A DNA stretch of 64,000 bases from Marinomonas arctica (lineage in GTDB: Bacteria; Pseudomonadota; Gammaproteobacteria; Pseudomonadales; Marinomonadaceae), in assembly GCF_003259225.1 (NCBI RefSeq), contig NZ_QHJF01000017.1, positions 78,244-142,243 on the forward strand, written 5' to 3'. The position numbers and the translations under genes were made by a program. Positions 8,601-16,957 of the stretch are shown piece after piece. The notes below the pieces were generated by a model. The model ran no database searches. It saw only the letters and a list, made by a program, of their open reading frames with translations, and was not told the DNA's origin. The stretch's first letter is position 1, and the number at the start of each line of letters is the position of its first letter.

Positions 8601-9140
8601 TTACCCCATATTTATCCGTTCGGCATCAATACGAACATCTTTTTCAGCAGTTATCACCTGATGCTTTCCATGAACTCTCAATAGCCCTTTGGCAGATAAA
8701 GAGTACTGACCTACTTTTTGAAGTAGGTTCTCTGCCTGCTGAATCATAGTATTTGCCACAGACATGACATAGTTCTTACTCATCAATGCCATCTTGTCTA
8801 AAGAAATCAATTCTAGATTTTCAAAAGCCGTAAACTTTAGCTCAGGTGCCTGCCAGTGCATTTTTTTATCCGATGAAATCGTTAACGTTTCTATTTCGTT
8901 TTTTCGAGACAGCAATTGAGTAATGTAATACTCCTCAGCCATCTCAACAAAACATACCGTATCACCCACACAAGGCTGGATCAGTAAACTAACGGCACAG
9001 GTAGCACTATAAACATCATCAATTATCCAAGAGTTAGAAAGCTTATCAAAACGGGTAATTAATCCACCATAAGTCACTTGTATTTCTTTAGGAACAACGT
9101 TAGGAAGCGTCTTCGCGCTTAATTTTAAAACATGAGTCAT
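8601..9140 (-). CDS. DUF3540 T6SS accessory protein
   Basis: 179 residues. The N-terminal half is a small beta domain (TCAVSLLIQPCVGDTVCFVE); the C-terminal half is an alpha/beta stretch ending LLRVHGKHQVITAEKDVRID. The pattern and the neighbours (DUF2169, DUF4150, pentapeptide proteins) identify the DUF3540 family, which accompanies VgrG cassettes and is thought to help load cargo onto the spike. Its start overlaps the stop of the pentapeptide gene by 4 bp. No signal peptide. Confidence 0.8.
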   Translation of the reverse strand: MTHVLKLSAKTLPNVVPKEIQVTYGGLITRFDKLSNSWIIDDVYSATCAVSLLIQPCVGDTVCFVEMAEEYYITQLLSRKNEIETLTISSDKKMHWQAPELKFTAFENLELISLDKMALMSKNYVMSVANTMIQQAENLLQKVGQYSLSAKGLLRVHGKHQVITAEKDVRIDAERINMG

Positions 9141-10204
9141 GGTGTTACTCCAAATTTTGCAAGCTTGTCATCAATCGCTTTCTGATTAGCATCTGTGGTT
9201 AATAACTGGCTTTTATCTGCCCCCTGCCAACGACAGTCTTTTTCTATGACTTGATGAATCACGGTTCGTAATAAAGTCGAACGGCTAAAATTACATTTGT
9301 TAAGATCACTATAAGAGAAGTTGCTATAACTCAAATCTGTACCTGTAAAATCGACCTGATCAGCGGTTAAACTTTTCATCCAAGTTTGTGACATCGGGCA
9401 GGATACAAAGGTTGATTGACTTATTTCCGCTTGCTGAAAATTCGCATTACTTAAATCCGCTTTATCAAAAACACAGTTGTTGATTTTACTTTCGATAAAC
9501 AACGCCTGCTGTAATTTTGACTGACTAAAATCAACATCGGTTAATACACATTTTGAAAAATTAGAACTATAAAGATCCGCTGCAGATAATTGCGTTCCAA
9601 CAAATAGGCTTTCACTACAAGTGCAATATTTTAGGGTGATTTTTTTGAGATCTTGACCACTAAAGTCACACTCAAGCAACAAGGCTTGGATGAAGCTGCA
9701 GTTATTAAGTTGAATGGTCTTAAAATCCGTTTTTAGCCAAACAATATTATAAAAAGTGCAGCTTTCATAAACAGCGTGACTGGATTCCATTTCAGATAAT
9801 GTCACTGTATCCCACTGACAAGATGTAAAGGTTGCACGGGTGAATACACACTGATGCCATGTGGACGATTTAACACTAATATCCTGCCAGACACATTCAC
9901 TGAAATCACACTCGCTAAGCGTTGCCATTTCACAAGCACTTTCCCATGACGACCCTTTAAAATCACACTGTATCAAGCTCGATTGATTCAGCTTACATTG
10001 GTTTATAAAAGACCGAGTGAAGTCACATTGCGTAAAAACAGCTCGAGTCAGATCGCAATGGTCAAAATGGCTGCCACTAAAATTGCAATTTAAAAATACC
10101 GCGCCCTCTAGCACACAACGATCAAACGTCACACCACTTAAATCAACCCCGATGATAGGTTGGCACATGGCGAGTTTTTCTTGAATGATTTGTAATTTAT
10201 TCAT
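9137..10204 (-). CDS. Pentapeptide-repeat protein of the vgrG cassette
   Basis: 355 residues made almost entirely of pentapeptide repeats (A/C-D/N-L/F-x-x) from about residue 15 to 330, predicting one long right-handed quadrilateral beta-helix. Examples are CDLTRAVFTQCDFTRSFINQ and ADLSNANFQQAEISQ. The repeats are unusually Cys-rich at the first position. The last 30 residues are non-repeat. AAGGTG lies 5 nt before the ATG. Pentapeptide proteins accompany DUF2169 in T6SS cassettes; whether it is a chaperone, scaffold or cargo is unknown. Confidence 0.85.
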   Translation of the reverse strand: MNKLQIIQEKLAMCQPIIGVDLSGVTFDRCVLEGAVFLNCNFSGSHFDHCDLTRAVFTQCDFTRSFINQCKLNQSSLIQCDFKGSSWESACEMATLSECDFSECVWQDISVKSSTWHQCVFTRATFTSCQWDTVTLSEMESSHAVYESCTFYNIVWLKTDFKTIQLNNCSFIQALLLECDFSGQDLKKITLKYCTCSESLFVGTQLSAADLYSSNFSKCVLTDVDFSQSKLQQALFIESKINNCVFDKADLSNANFQQAEISQSTFVSCPMSQTWMKSLTADQVDFTGTDLSYSNFSYSDLNKCNFSRSTLLRTVIHQVIEKDCRWQGADKSQLLTTDANQKAIDDKLAKFGVTP

Positions 10205-10221
10205 CAGTCACCTTGTTACAC

Positions 10222-12861
10222 CTAGTTAATCGACGGCATGGGGCTTTGTTTCATATCGTCAGTCAAACAGTCATCAAATGCAGCGTCAGTCAGATCATTA
10301 TTTAAAAATTCGCCACCGCGTAAATCCACAGCAATAAACTGGCATTTTCGTAATGAACTGGCGTTAAAACACACCTCTTTTAGGTCACTGCGATCAAATT
10401 TAGCTAACGTCATAATGCAATTATGAAACAGAGCATTCTGATAGTGGCTACTCTCAAGTAGGGCTTCGCCAAAATCGCATTCAATAAATACCGAGCCGTT
10501 TCCTTTACTCTGGCTCATATCCAATCCACGAAAACCACATGTTTTCCAAAGACCATTAGAAAAATCAGCTTGCCGAAAATCTCCCTTATTACTGAACTGA
10601 ACTTTTTCTGCTTTTATACCGGCGAAGTCAGCCCCTTCCGCCTTAGTTTCCAACATCATGCAACGCTCTAACGTTACATTTTGCCAGTTAGCACCTTGCA
10701 ATTCTGGCTGAAAGAAAATACAGTTTTTTAAACTGGCTTTTTGCCAATCACTCTGAGTAAACTTAGCCTCCATAAAAGTCCCTTTTGCACATTGAATACG
10801 ATGCAAAACACTCGATTGCATATTGACGTTCACTGCTAATATATGATCTAGCATGGCATCGCTGAAGTCACAGTGATCAAATTCCGCTTTCGTAACATTC
10901 GCATGGCTTAAATTGCTATGGTTGAAGCGCGTTTCTTTGCCATAAGTAAGCGCCAAGTTTGCCTTAATCATTGAACAGTTTGTAAAAGTAGCTGAGTTTA
11001 ATATCGCTGAGGTAAAAACCGCCCCATCAAGACGGCACCCAGCAAAGTTACAAGAGGTTAAATCTGTTTTTTCCAGCATCACATCGCGCAAGTCCAAACC
11101 AGAAAAGTCTAAGCCAGATAAATCGGCGCCAGCCAAATCCCTACCCGCCAATGATACAGAGGAAGCCATTAGCTCAATTACCCATTCCCGCATCTGTTGA
11201 GCGCCGTTTTCTGGTAATGGTTGAGCTAAAACAGTTACCTCGGGCGCATTTTGGCGAGCCTCTCTGGTACTTTTCGCAGCCGATTGTTCGGCCTGCCGTA
11301 CCTCTTTTTGTTGCTCGAACGTGAGTGCGTTTTCGGGCGGTAGCGCAGTCATCCACTCTGGAGGCTGATAAGAAGTAAACGCCTCTAAATCCGTTGCCGT
11401 AACATACACCCTATTATTTACCCGAGCTTTCATGCTAGAACTGGATTCACACGCCTTATCCTGTTGTTTCGAGTATTTAGCTTGTAGCTGCTTTAACTCG
11501 GATAATTGTAATTCCATGTCAGCGTTGGCTTTTTCAGCTGCCATATTGGCGTACGCTATATAGGGTGACAAATCGATATCACCGCTTTCTAAAAGTTCCT
11601 GAGGGATAGGACCAGGTTCGTCGACATCTGGTGGTGTTTTTTCTAATGAAGGAAGCTGAATATTTGGATTGTCGGCTTGTATTTTTGCCATCTGTAACTC
11701 AGTGATATGATCGATTTTTTGCTGATGTAAACGCTTTGCCTCAGCATGAATGTTGTCATAATGTTGCTGCTGATCTTTCGTTTTCATTGGCATTAGCTGC
11801 GACTCATTAAACACATGAGCAAGCGCTGTTTCTGGGTCCGTACGTAAGGCTATTACATCTTGATAATATTCAATCGTTCGCGGGGCATCATTCGCGCCTT
11901 CGCAGGCCAACATCAATTTTTTCACATCCAATCCATCGGAATCATTCACTTGAGTGACTCCACGGTAAATGCAGACTCCAAGCTCCAATTCAGGAAAAAA
12001 CCACACCGTATCTATGGCGGTTGAAATTTCTTTAAACACGTCTACGCCTTTAACGTGCTGACAAATAAAGGCACGCACTTTAATGTTAGGAAGCCTCCCT
12101 TCAATCACGTGATAGTCGACGTTCATACCTTTAATCGAATAGGCTGTATCTGGCTGGAAAAAATCTTCTATTTGCTGATCCAACGGGGCACTGTTAAATA
12201 ATTTAGGATTGGTGTCTTTTGGAAATCCAGAACGGTCGTTTTCAAGCCACTGCTGATTATAGCTACCCTGATAACGAGTACGCTGCGGCCACTGAATACT
12301 TAAAGGACCAAAGCCGGCTACGCTACGAACCTCTTTATCCGCCTTTGGACTTTCTTTTTCTAAATAAATATTAGGCAAAGCATAGCTGTCTGTTTCTTTG
12401 CTTTTATATTTTTTATCAATGACCCCCTTACCCAAAGGGTTCTGTTCATAACCCACTGCGCCATAAGCGTTCTGATAAATCAACGGCATGTCTGTGAACT
12501 TTACCGGTGTACTGACCGAACTGAACAAACCTCCTCCCCAGTACCTATCACCGATTATCTTTAATGACTTTTTAACCTGCCCCAGTGACACAGTCACGGT
12601 CATATTGGCGACTGGGATTTTATTTGGAGCAAACGCCCTACCAGCTATTAATAACTCACCATTAGGCTTCGCAAAACCCATATCGAGTAAATCACCATTT
12701 TCAAGGTATTTTATGATTCTAGGCCACTGGCTAATTTCAGTAAGCAAGGCGTTGTCTGCGCCAAGCTTAAAAAAACACAATGCTCCTACCGAAAATTGGT
12801 GTCCATTAAAACCATAGGCCTTACTAATGAGGCTTAACTTACCAGGCTTAATTATTTGCAT
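10222..12861 (-). CDS. DUF2169 T6SS adaptor with C-terminal pentapeptide-repeat domain
   Basis: 879 residues. DUF2169 spans about 1-330 and includes the typical YGAVGYEQNPLGKG, NIYLE and AGFGPLSIQWPQRTRYQGSY segments. A charged, partly coiled linker at about 350-560 contains LQLSELKQLQAKYSKQQDK. The last 300 residues are pentapeptide repeats (ADLSGLDFSGLDLRDVMLEK and onward). DUF2169 proteins act as effector adaptors that link cargo to VgrG/PAAR-like tips. It starts 2 nt after the vgrG stop, so the two are translationally linked. Which protein it escorts cannot be told; the fused helix could itself be part of the cargo-handling surface. Confidence 0.85.
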   Translation of the reverse strand: MQIIKPGKLSLISKAYGFNGHQFSVGALCFFKLGADNALLTEISQWPRIIKYLENGDLLDMGFAKPNGELLIAGRAFAPNKIPVANMTVTVSLGQVKKSLKIIGDRYWGGGLFSSVSTPVKFTDMPLIYQNAYGAVGYEQNPLGKGVIDKKYKSKETDSYALPNIYLEKESPKADKEVRSVAGFGPLSIQWPQRTRYQGSYNQQWLENDRSGFPKDTNPKLFNSAPLDQQIEDFFQPDTAYSIKGMNVDYHVIEGRLPNIKVRAFICQHVKGVDVFKEISTAIDTVWFFPELELGVCIYRGVTQVNDSDGLDVKKLMLACEGANDAPRTIEYYQDVIALRTDPETALAHVFNESQLMPMKTKDQQQHYDNIHAEAKRLHQQKIDHITELQMAKIQADNPNIQLPSLEKTPPDVDEPGPIPQELLESGDIDLSPYIAYANMAAEKANADMELQLSELKQLQAKYSKQQDKACESSSSMKARVNNRVYVTATDLEAFTSYQPPEWMTALPPENALTFEQQKEVRQAEQSAAKSTREARQNAPEVTVLAQPLPENGAQQMREWVIELMASSVSLAGRDLAGADLSGLDFSGLDLRDVMLEKTDLTSCNFAGCRLDGAVFTSAILNSATFTNCSMIKANLALTYGKETRFNHSNLSHANVTKAEFDHCDFSDAMLDHILAVNVNMQSSVLHRIQCAKGTFMEAKFTQSDWQKASLKNCIFFQPELQGANWQNVTLERCMMLETKAEGADFAGIKAEKVQFSNKGDFRQADFSNGLWKTCGFRGLDMSQSKGNGSVFIECDFGEALLESSHYQNALFHNCIMTLAKFDRSDLKEVCFNASSLRKCQFIAVDLRGGEFLNNDLTDAAFDDCLTDDMKQSPMPSIN

Positions 12862-12863
12862 AA

Positions 12864-15800
12864 TTATAGTGTCATCGCCATTGTGACCATATTAGCTACT
12901 ATTCCCTTTTGGACGGCAGCTACTTTTTCTTGTTCTTGAATGATGACATTACCAGTTGCTAACTGAATTTTTACGCCTGCATTATTATCAACAGATATAC
13001 ATAATCCACCTCGAGTTGAAACCGATAAATCTAATCCCATTGTTGAGCTAATCGACGTATTTGCAGACAAGTTGGTTGAAATAGAACTGGATGAACCTAT
13101 ATTGGTGCTTACAGAATTACTCATAGACAGCCTTGTACTCACATCATTAGTGGCTCCAATAAAAGTACTGACTGAGTTGGATGTACCTATGGTCGTATTC
13201 ATAGAATTACTTAACGATAGCTTTGTACTGACATCATTAGTAGCTCCAATAAAGGTATTTACTGTATTGGATGCACCTATATTAGTGCTTATAGAATTGC
13301 TAAGAGACAACTTTGTACTGACATCGTTGGTAGCTCCGATGAATGTATTTACTGAATTAGATGCACCTATATTAGTGCTTATAGAGTTTCCAACAGACAA
13401 CTTTGTACTAACATCATTCGTTGCCCCCACAAAAGTATTTACAGCATTGGCCGCCGCCACACTTGTTGTTAAGTTATTTCTTGCGCCAATAAAAATATCA
13501 TTTTGATTCGTCTCTCCAGTCGTTTTACTATTATTATCCGCATTCCCGGTAACGTTAGTATCACTGCTTGAATTGCCATTAACTGTCGTTTTACTGGTAG
13601 AATTCCCATTCGTCATCGATGAATTCGTGCTATTACCATTATGAGTATTGGTATTTTTACTATCACCCGTCTGCTCATTAATATTTTCAGAATCTCCATA
13701 CATAATAGAATGAGAATAAGAGAGACTGGTGATGCTAGAAGGATCTGCTGTCGGTGGTTCGGCGCCCATTCCACTCAAATTAATGGTTTTACCAGTAATA
13801 TGACTTCGGTTATAACTAGAACCATCTGGTAACGTATTGCAAATATCAATAATCTCCTGATTGGGAATTTTGCCTTTGATGAAGCTCAAGTTATTTTCAT
13901 CCACCTTATCGGAGAAAGCCCCCTGATAAGACACATTGACACTCTTATTAGATTTAGAAAAGCTTTGCCGCGCATTGTTATAACTGACGCTGTACTCCTG
14001 CTCACTATGACTCTCGCTAAAACGACTGCCCTGGGAAACACTGGCACCAGCCAAACCTTGTGCTCCCTTGCCCGTCGTTGAGTAACTAAAAGAACAGCCC
14101 ATGTCGTAACTCACACCGCCAAAACTAGCCCCTAAGACAGTTGGGTTACTGTAGGCAGTTTGAACGATATTCATCGCTGTTTTTAAATCGGCCTTAGCCT
14201 CACTGCCAAAGCGTATACTCATGCTATCACCATAGCTGGTACTACAGCTGCTTCCCCAATTGGTATTAAAGGTCCAACTGTTATTGCGCCAAAAGGCAGG
14301 CTGAATGGTTTTCTCTCCGTGAGAAGACACGACCTGCTGAATCTGTGGGATTTCACTTTCATTATCGCCACGCCCCACCAGCACCATAGAATTTACGGCA
14401 GGAGCCGTCTGCGATGTACTAGACAGAGCCACCCAATGGCTAATATCTGTTCCCTCGTCCGTGGCAAACTGCACCAAACAACCTATTTGCTTCAGTTTCG
14501 TTACCGAATCTCCAGATGATGAGTCACCATACTGGACGGACGTAATTTCGGTTTGAAAGTTATTTTTCTCGAAAAAATAAGGGTTTTTAGGAACCGCACT
14601 TTTTAACACTTTAGCTAACACATTGCCTTGATGAGTGTCTTGTATTTCAAAAGGGGTAATAAAGGTTGCCTCAGAGCTCTTTGAATCAGTGCCGTTTGAC
14701 ACCAATGTCGCTTCTAGCGTCCCAGAATAGGGCGTACTTTCCGTCACCTTATGGGTTATTTTTGTGACCACAAAGGTCTTATCATTAAACTGAATAGGCA
14801 TCAAATTGTCAGCGGTAACAGGCAATTTCCCGTCTTCATCTTGTTCGGTTGTGTCTTTTGGATTTATCGCCATCTGGCTTAAGGTAAAGGTATATCCTGG
14901 GCTAAGTAGAGTTGAGGTACTTTCCCCCGTCAAGGTACCTTGTTGAGTCGCTACTTGCTGAGCAATCTGTCGATGTGTTTCTTCAGATTCGCGTTTATCG
15001 ACGCCATAAGAATAATTCTGATAAAACAGATAATTCGCCTTTGTCGTGTCTGCTGTAGCAGGAAAACTATTAAAACTCGCCACTTCGTTAGTTTCCCAGT
15101 TGGCCTGCTGACGAGTTAACACTGTGCCAACCGTCTGCGGCACCATCTGTACCTGATAGGCTAAGTGACAGAATAAATCATTCTGCTGTAAACCAAGTGA
15201 TTGTGCATCCGTATAACTATAACGTAACGCGAGAGCCCCTTTTTTACAGCCCGGAATGTAGACTTCATTAGGGCTCGTTGTCTGATTAGAAAAAACAAGC
15301 GTTAAACCGTTTTCACTATGAATAAAATAGAAATGCACAGCGGCTTTTTTCATGACTCGTTGCAACATAGCAAAATCCGTTTCACCAGCCTGCATCCAAT
15401 CTTGCACTCTCGTCGCAGTTAAACCAGCGATTTTATAACGTACCGAAAAATGCTTGCCGTAGCGGGATAGCTCGGGGGTAATTAAGGCACCAATAATTTG
15501 TTCTAGATTCATTCCCTGATGAACAAAATAGCGATTGCGTAATGTTAAAGGAAACAAGGGAGACTGCATCACCAAGCTATACTCTCCTGGTGCACTTTGA
15601 CTAACCGAAGATACAATGCCAGAAAAATATCGCGACGGCAGAGGGTCAACACTCGATGTTGCTTGAGCATCAAACATACCATCTCGCTCGCCCATAGCGT
15701 TTGGGTAAGATTCAAAACCAATCACTAACTGAGCCCACTGCGCTAATAGATCTCCTCCAACACCCTGTACTAAAGAAAGTGATTGATTCGGACTATAAGA

Positions 15801-16076
15801 CGGTTTTGATAGATTGGCAAAAGAGCGATTGGCATCTTGAGGATTAATGGGCGGCGCATTTCGCTCATTGGCACGCAGACTGATGGTAAAGCTAAAAGGC
15901 TGAGAAACCTGTTCCTGCCCCTCTACTGACACTACTCGAAAATAGTCACTATTTAGCTCACCACCAGAAGATTCAGCCACCACACTAAACGATAACGAGG
16001 TAGCAAACTGCCGACTGGGTTCTATCGCCATATAATCTAGGGGAAGTTTATTTTCTGTCATACCATCTTCGCTCAA
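12864..16076 (-). CDS. vgrG: T6SS spike protein VgrG (TssI) with a long decapeptide-repeat extension
   Basis: 1070 residues. The N-terminal gp27-like region (about 30-480) and the gp5-like OB fold (about 500-590, with VQFATDEGTDISHWVALSS) match VgrG/TssI. After that it departs from the usual needle: about residues 780-1030 are tandem decapeptides such as NGNSTSKTTV and ASNSVNTFIG, including four 30-residue units of exactly 90 bp at about 13060-13425. No catalytic toxin domain is visible at the C-terminus (ends NMVTMAMTL). It heads the cassette DUF2169, pentapeptide, DUF3540, DUF4150 and has a sigma-54 promoter at 16152-16170. Confidence 0.92.
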   Translation of the reverse strand: MSEDGMTENKLPLDYMAIEPSRQFATSLSFSVVAESSGGELNSDYFRVVSVEGQEQVSQPFSFTISLRANERNAPPINPQDANRSFANLSKPSYSPNQSLSLVQGVGGDLLAQWAQLVIGFESYPNAMGERDGMFDAQATSSVDPLPSRYFSGIVSSVSQSAPGEYSLVMQSPLFPLTLRNRYFVHQGMNLEQIIGALITPELSRYGKHFSVRYKIAGLTATRVQDWMQAGETDFAMLQRVMKKAAVHFYFIHSENGLTLVFSNQTTSPNEVYIPGCKKGALALRYSYTDAQSLGLQQNDLFCHLAYQVQMVPQTVGTVLTRQQANWETNEVASFNSFPATADTTKANYLFYQNYSYGVDKRESEETHRQIAQQVATQQGTLTGESTSTLLSPGYTFTLSQMAINPKDTTEQDEDGKLPVTADNLMPIQFNDKTFVVTKITHKVTESTPYSGTLEATLVSNGTDSKSSEATFITPFEIQDTHQGNVLAKVLKSAVPKNPYFFEKNNFQTEITSVQYGDSSSGDSVTKLKQIGCLVQFATDEGTDISHWVALSSTSQTAPAVNSMVLVGRGDNESEIPQIQQVVSSHGEKTIQPAFWRNNSWTFNTNWGSSCSTSYGDSMSIRFGSEAKADLKTAMNIVQTAYSNPTVLGASFGGVSYDMGCSFSYSTTGKGAQGLAGASVSQGSRFSESHSEQEYSVSYNNARQSFSKSNKSVNVSYQGAFSDKVDENNLSFIKGKIPNQEIIDICNTLPDGSSYNRSHITGKTINLSGMGAEPPTADPSSITSLSYSHSIMYGDSENINEQTGDSKNTNTHNGNSTNSSMTNGNSTSKTTVNGNSSSDTNVTGNADNNSKTTGETNQNDIFIGARNNLTTSVAAANAVNTFVGATNDVSTKLSVGNSISTNIGASNSVNTFIGATNDVSTKLSLSNSISTNIGASNTVNTFIGATNDVSTKLSLSNSMNTTIGTSNSVSTFIGATNDVSTRLSMSNSVSTNIGSSSSISTNLSANTSISSTMGLDLSVSTRGGLCISVDNNAGVKIQLATGNVIIQEQEKVAAVQKGIVANMVTMAMTL
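13060..13430 (-). repeat. Tandem 90-bp repeats inside vgrG
   Basis: The codons for ATNDVST recur at exact 90-bp steps (the reverse-strand marker ACATCATT or ACATCGTT begins at 13141, 13231, 13321 and 13411). Each unit encodes three decapeptides. Such repeats can expand or shrink by slippage and so change needle length. Confidence 0.9.
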
Positions 16077-16151
16077 CTAATCCATCAAATAAAAAGACAC
16101 CAACGATCATTTTGGTATCAATGATTTTTTATCCTTCGTCATTCATAATTA

Positions 16152-16170
16152 AAAGCAGGAATAGTGCCAG
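16152..16170 (-). promoter_or_regulatory. Sigma-54 promoter of vgrG
   Basis: On the minus strand CTGGCACTATTCCTGCTTT has the -24 GG and -12 GC exactly 10 bp apart and a TGGCAC box. It lies about 80 bp before the vgrG start. The GGGT/ACCC motif at 16233-16271 is 65-105 bp upstream. Confidence 0.75.
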
Positions 16171-16232
16171 ATAGTTAACCAGTTGATATTATTAGATTTA
16201 ATTAAAATCATCGCATGAAAGTGATTAATACT

Positions 16233-16271
16233 GGGTCGGTAATCACCCATTTTCGGGTGAATTTCATACCC
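16233..16271. promoter_or_regulatory. Activator-binding motif (GGGT/ACCC) shared by vgrG and the divergent gene
   Basis: GGGT-N8-ACCC-N6-GGGT-N9-ACCC. The same half-sites recur upstream of four other sigma-54 promoters in this locus. It sits between two divergent sigma-54 promoters and could serve both. Confidence 0.65.
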
Positions 16272-16397
16272 AACATTATGAGTTTCTCACAAAAATAAAC
16301 GTAAATTATTTTCTTTTAATCATTAAAAATCTGCAAAACGTTTTATAAATCAAATCATTAGTCAAAATATTTATGCCTTTAAATAAAAAAGGCTGTA

Positions 16398-16416
16398 ATG
16401 GCATGACCTCTGCTAT
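16398..16416 (+). promoter_or_regulatory. Sigma-54 promoter of the acidic-protein gene
   Basis: ATGGCATGACCTCTGCTAT: GG at 16400-16401 and GC at 16412-16413, 10 bp between. It faces away from the vgrG promoter, with the GGGT/ACCC motif between them. The predicted leader before the ATG at 16526 is about 100 nt. Confidence 0.6.
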
Positions 16417-16525
16417 ACATATGCTGGCTACGATTAGTAAACGAAAAGCAATGACTATAAGAAAGAATCCCACTACATCACGTGGGTTTTACTCATCAGA
16501 ATTTATTTACAAAAGAGGAACCACT

Positions 16526-16873
16526 ATGTCAGATAATATCGCATTCAAAATTCAGCTAGGCATTATGTTACCCAAGTTAAAAAGCACGATTCAAACAAAC
16601 CTAACCAGCATTATTGAAGACCACATTAATCTAGTTAAAGAAGGCACATTAGAAGGAGAAGAAGCCCCATCGCTTGATGATGTAAAAGTCCTAGTCATGC
16701 AAAGCTTAGAAATCTTTCTGGATAACGTCGTACTACCCAGCATCGATGCAAAAATAAACCCAGCGGTGGTGGAAGAAGAGGTCACTATTGAAGAATCCGT
16801 AGAAGAAAGTGTTGTAGCCGCACCAGATGAGCCAGAGCCAGAATCAGAACCTGAGTCAGAACACGCATCATAG
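16526..16873 (+). CDS. Unknown protein with acidic C-terminal tail, divergent from vgrG
   Basis: 115 residues. The first 75 are predicted helical (IQLGIMLPKLKSTIQTNLTS, then VKVLVMQSLEIFLDNVV); the last 40 are strongly acidic with Glu-Pro and Glu-Ser repeats. No signal peptide or known domain. AGAGG lies 7 nt before the chosen ATG; the frame is open further upstream but without a ribosome site. Its own sigma-54 promoter, shared activator motif and position opposite vgrG place it in the T6SS regulon. A role as chaperone, regulator or substrate is inference. Confidence 0.7.
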   Translation: MSDNIAFKIQLGIMLPKLKSTIQTNLTSIIEDHINLVKEGTLEGEEAPSLDDVKVLVMQSLEIFLDNVVLPSIDAKINPAVVEEEVTIEESVEESVVAAPDEPEPESEPESEHAS

Positions 16874-16891
16874 CAATAAGGTATTCATTAT

Positions 16892-16919
16892 CGATAGGGA
16901 CAGCAAGCTATCCCTATCG
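16892..16919 (+). terminator. Hairpin after the acidic-protein gene
   Basis: CGATAGGGA and TCCCTATCG pair around a 10-nt loop, followed by a short GTTTAA. A terminator is likely, though the T-run is weak. Confidence 0.55.
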
Positions 16920-16957
16920 TTTAACCACTAAAAATAAGAGTAACCCGCGGTATCCGA

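Noticed and set aside
13060..13430. Regularly spaced repeats as a possible CRISPR array
   Set aside because: The 90-bp units are continuous in-frame coding repeats of vgrG, without unique spacers.
13072..13506. Open frame of 144 codons antisense to the vgrG repeats
   Set aside because: Its apparent repeats come from the 90-bp vgrG repeats read backwards; the sense frame is clearly the real gene.
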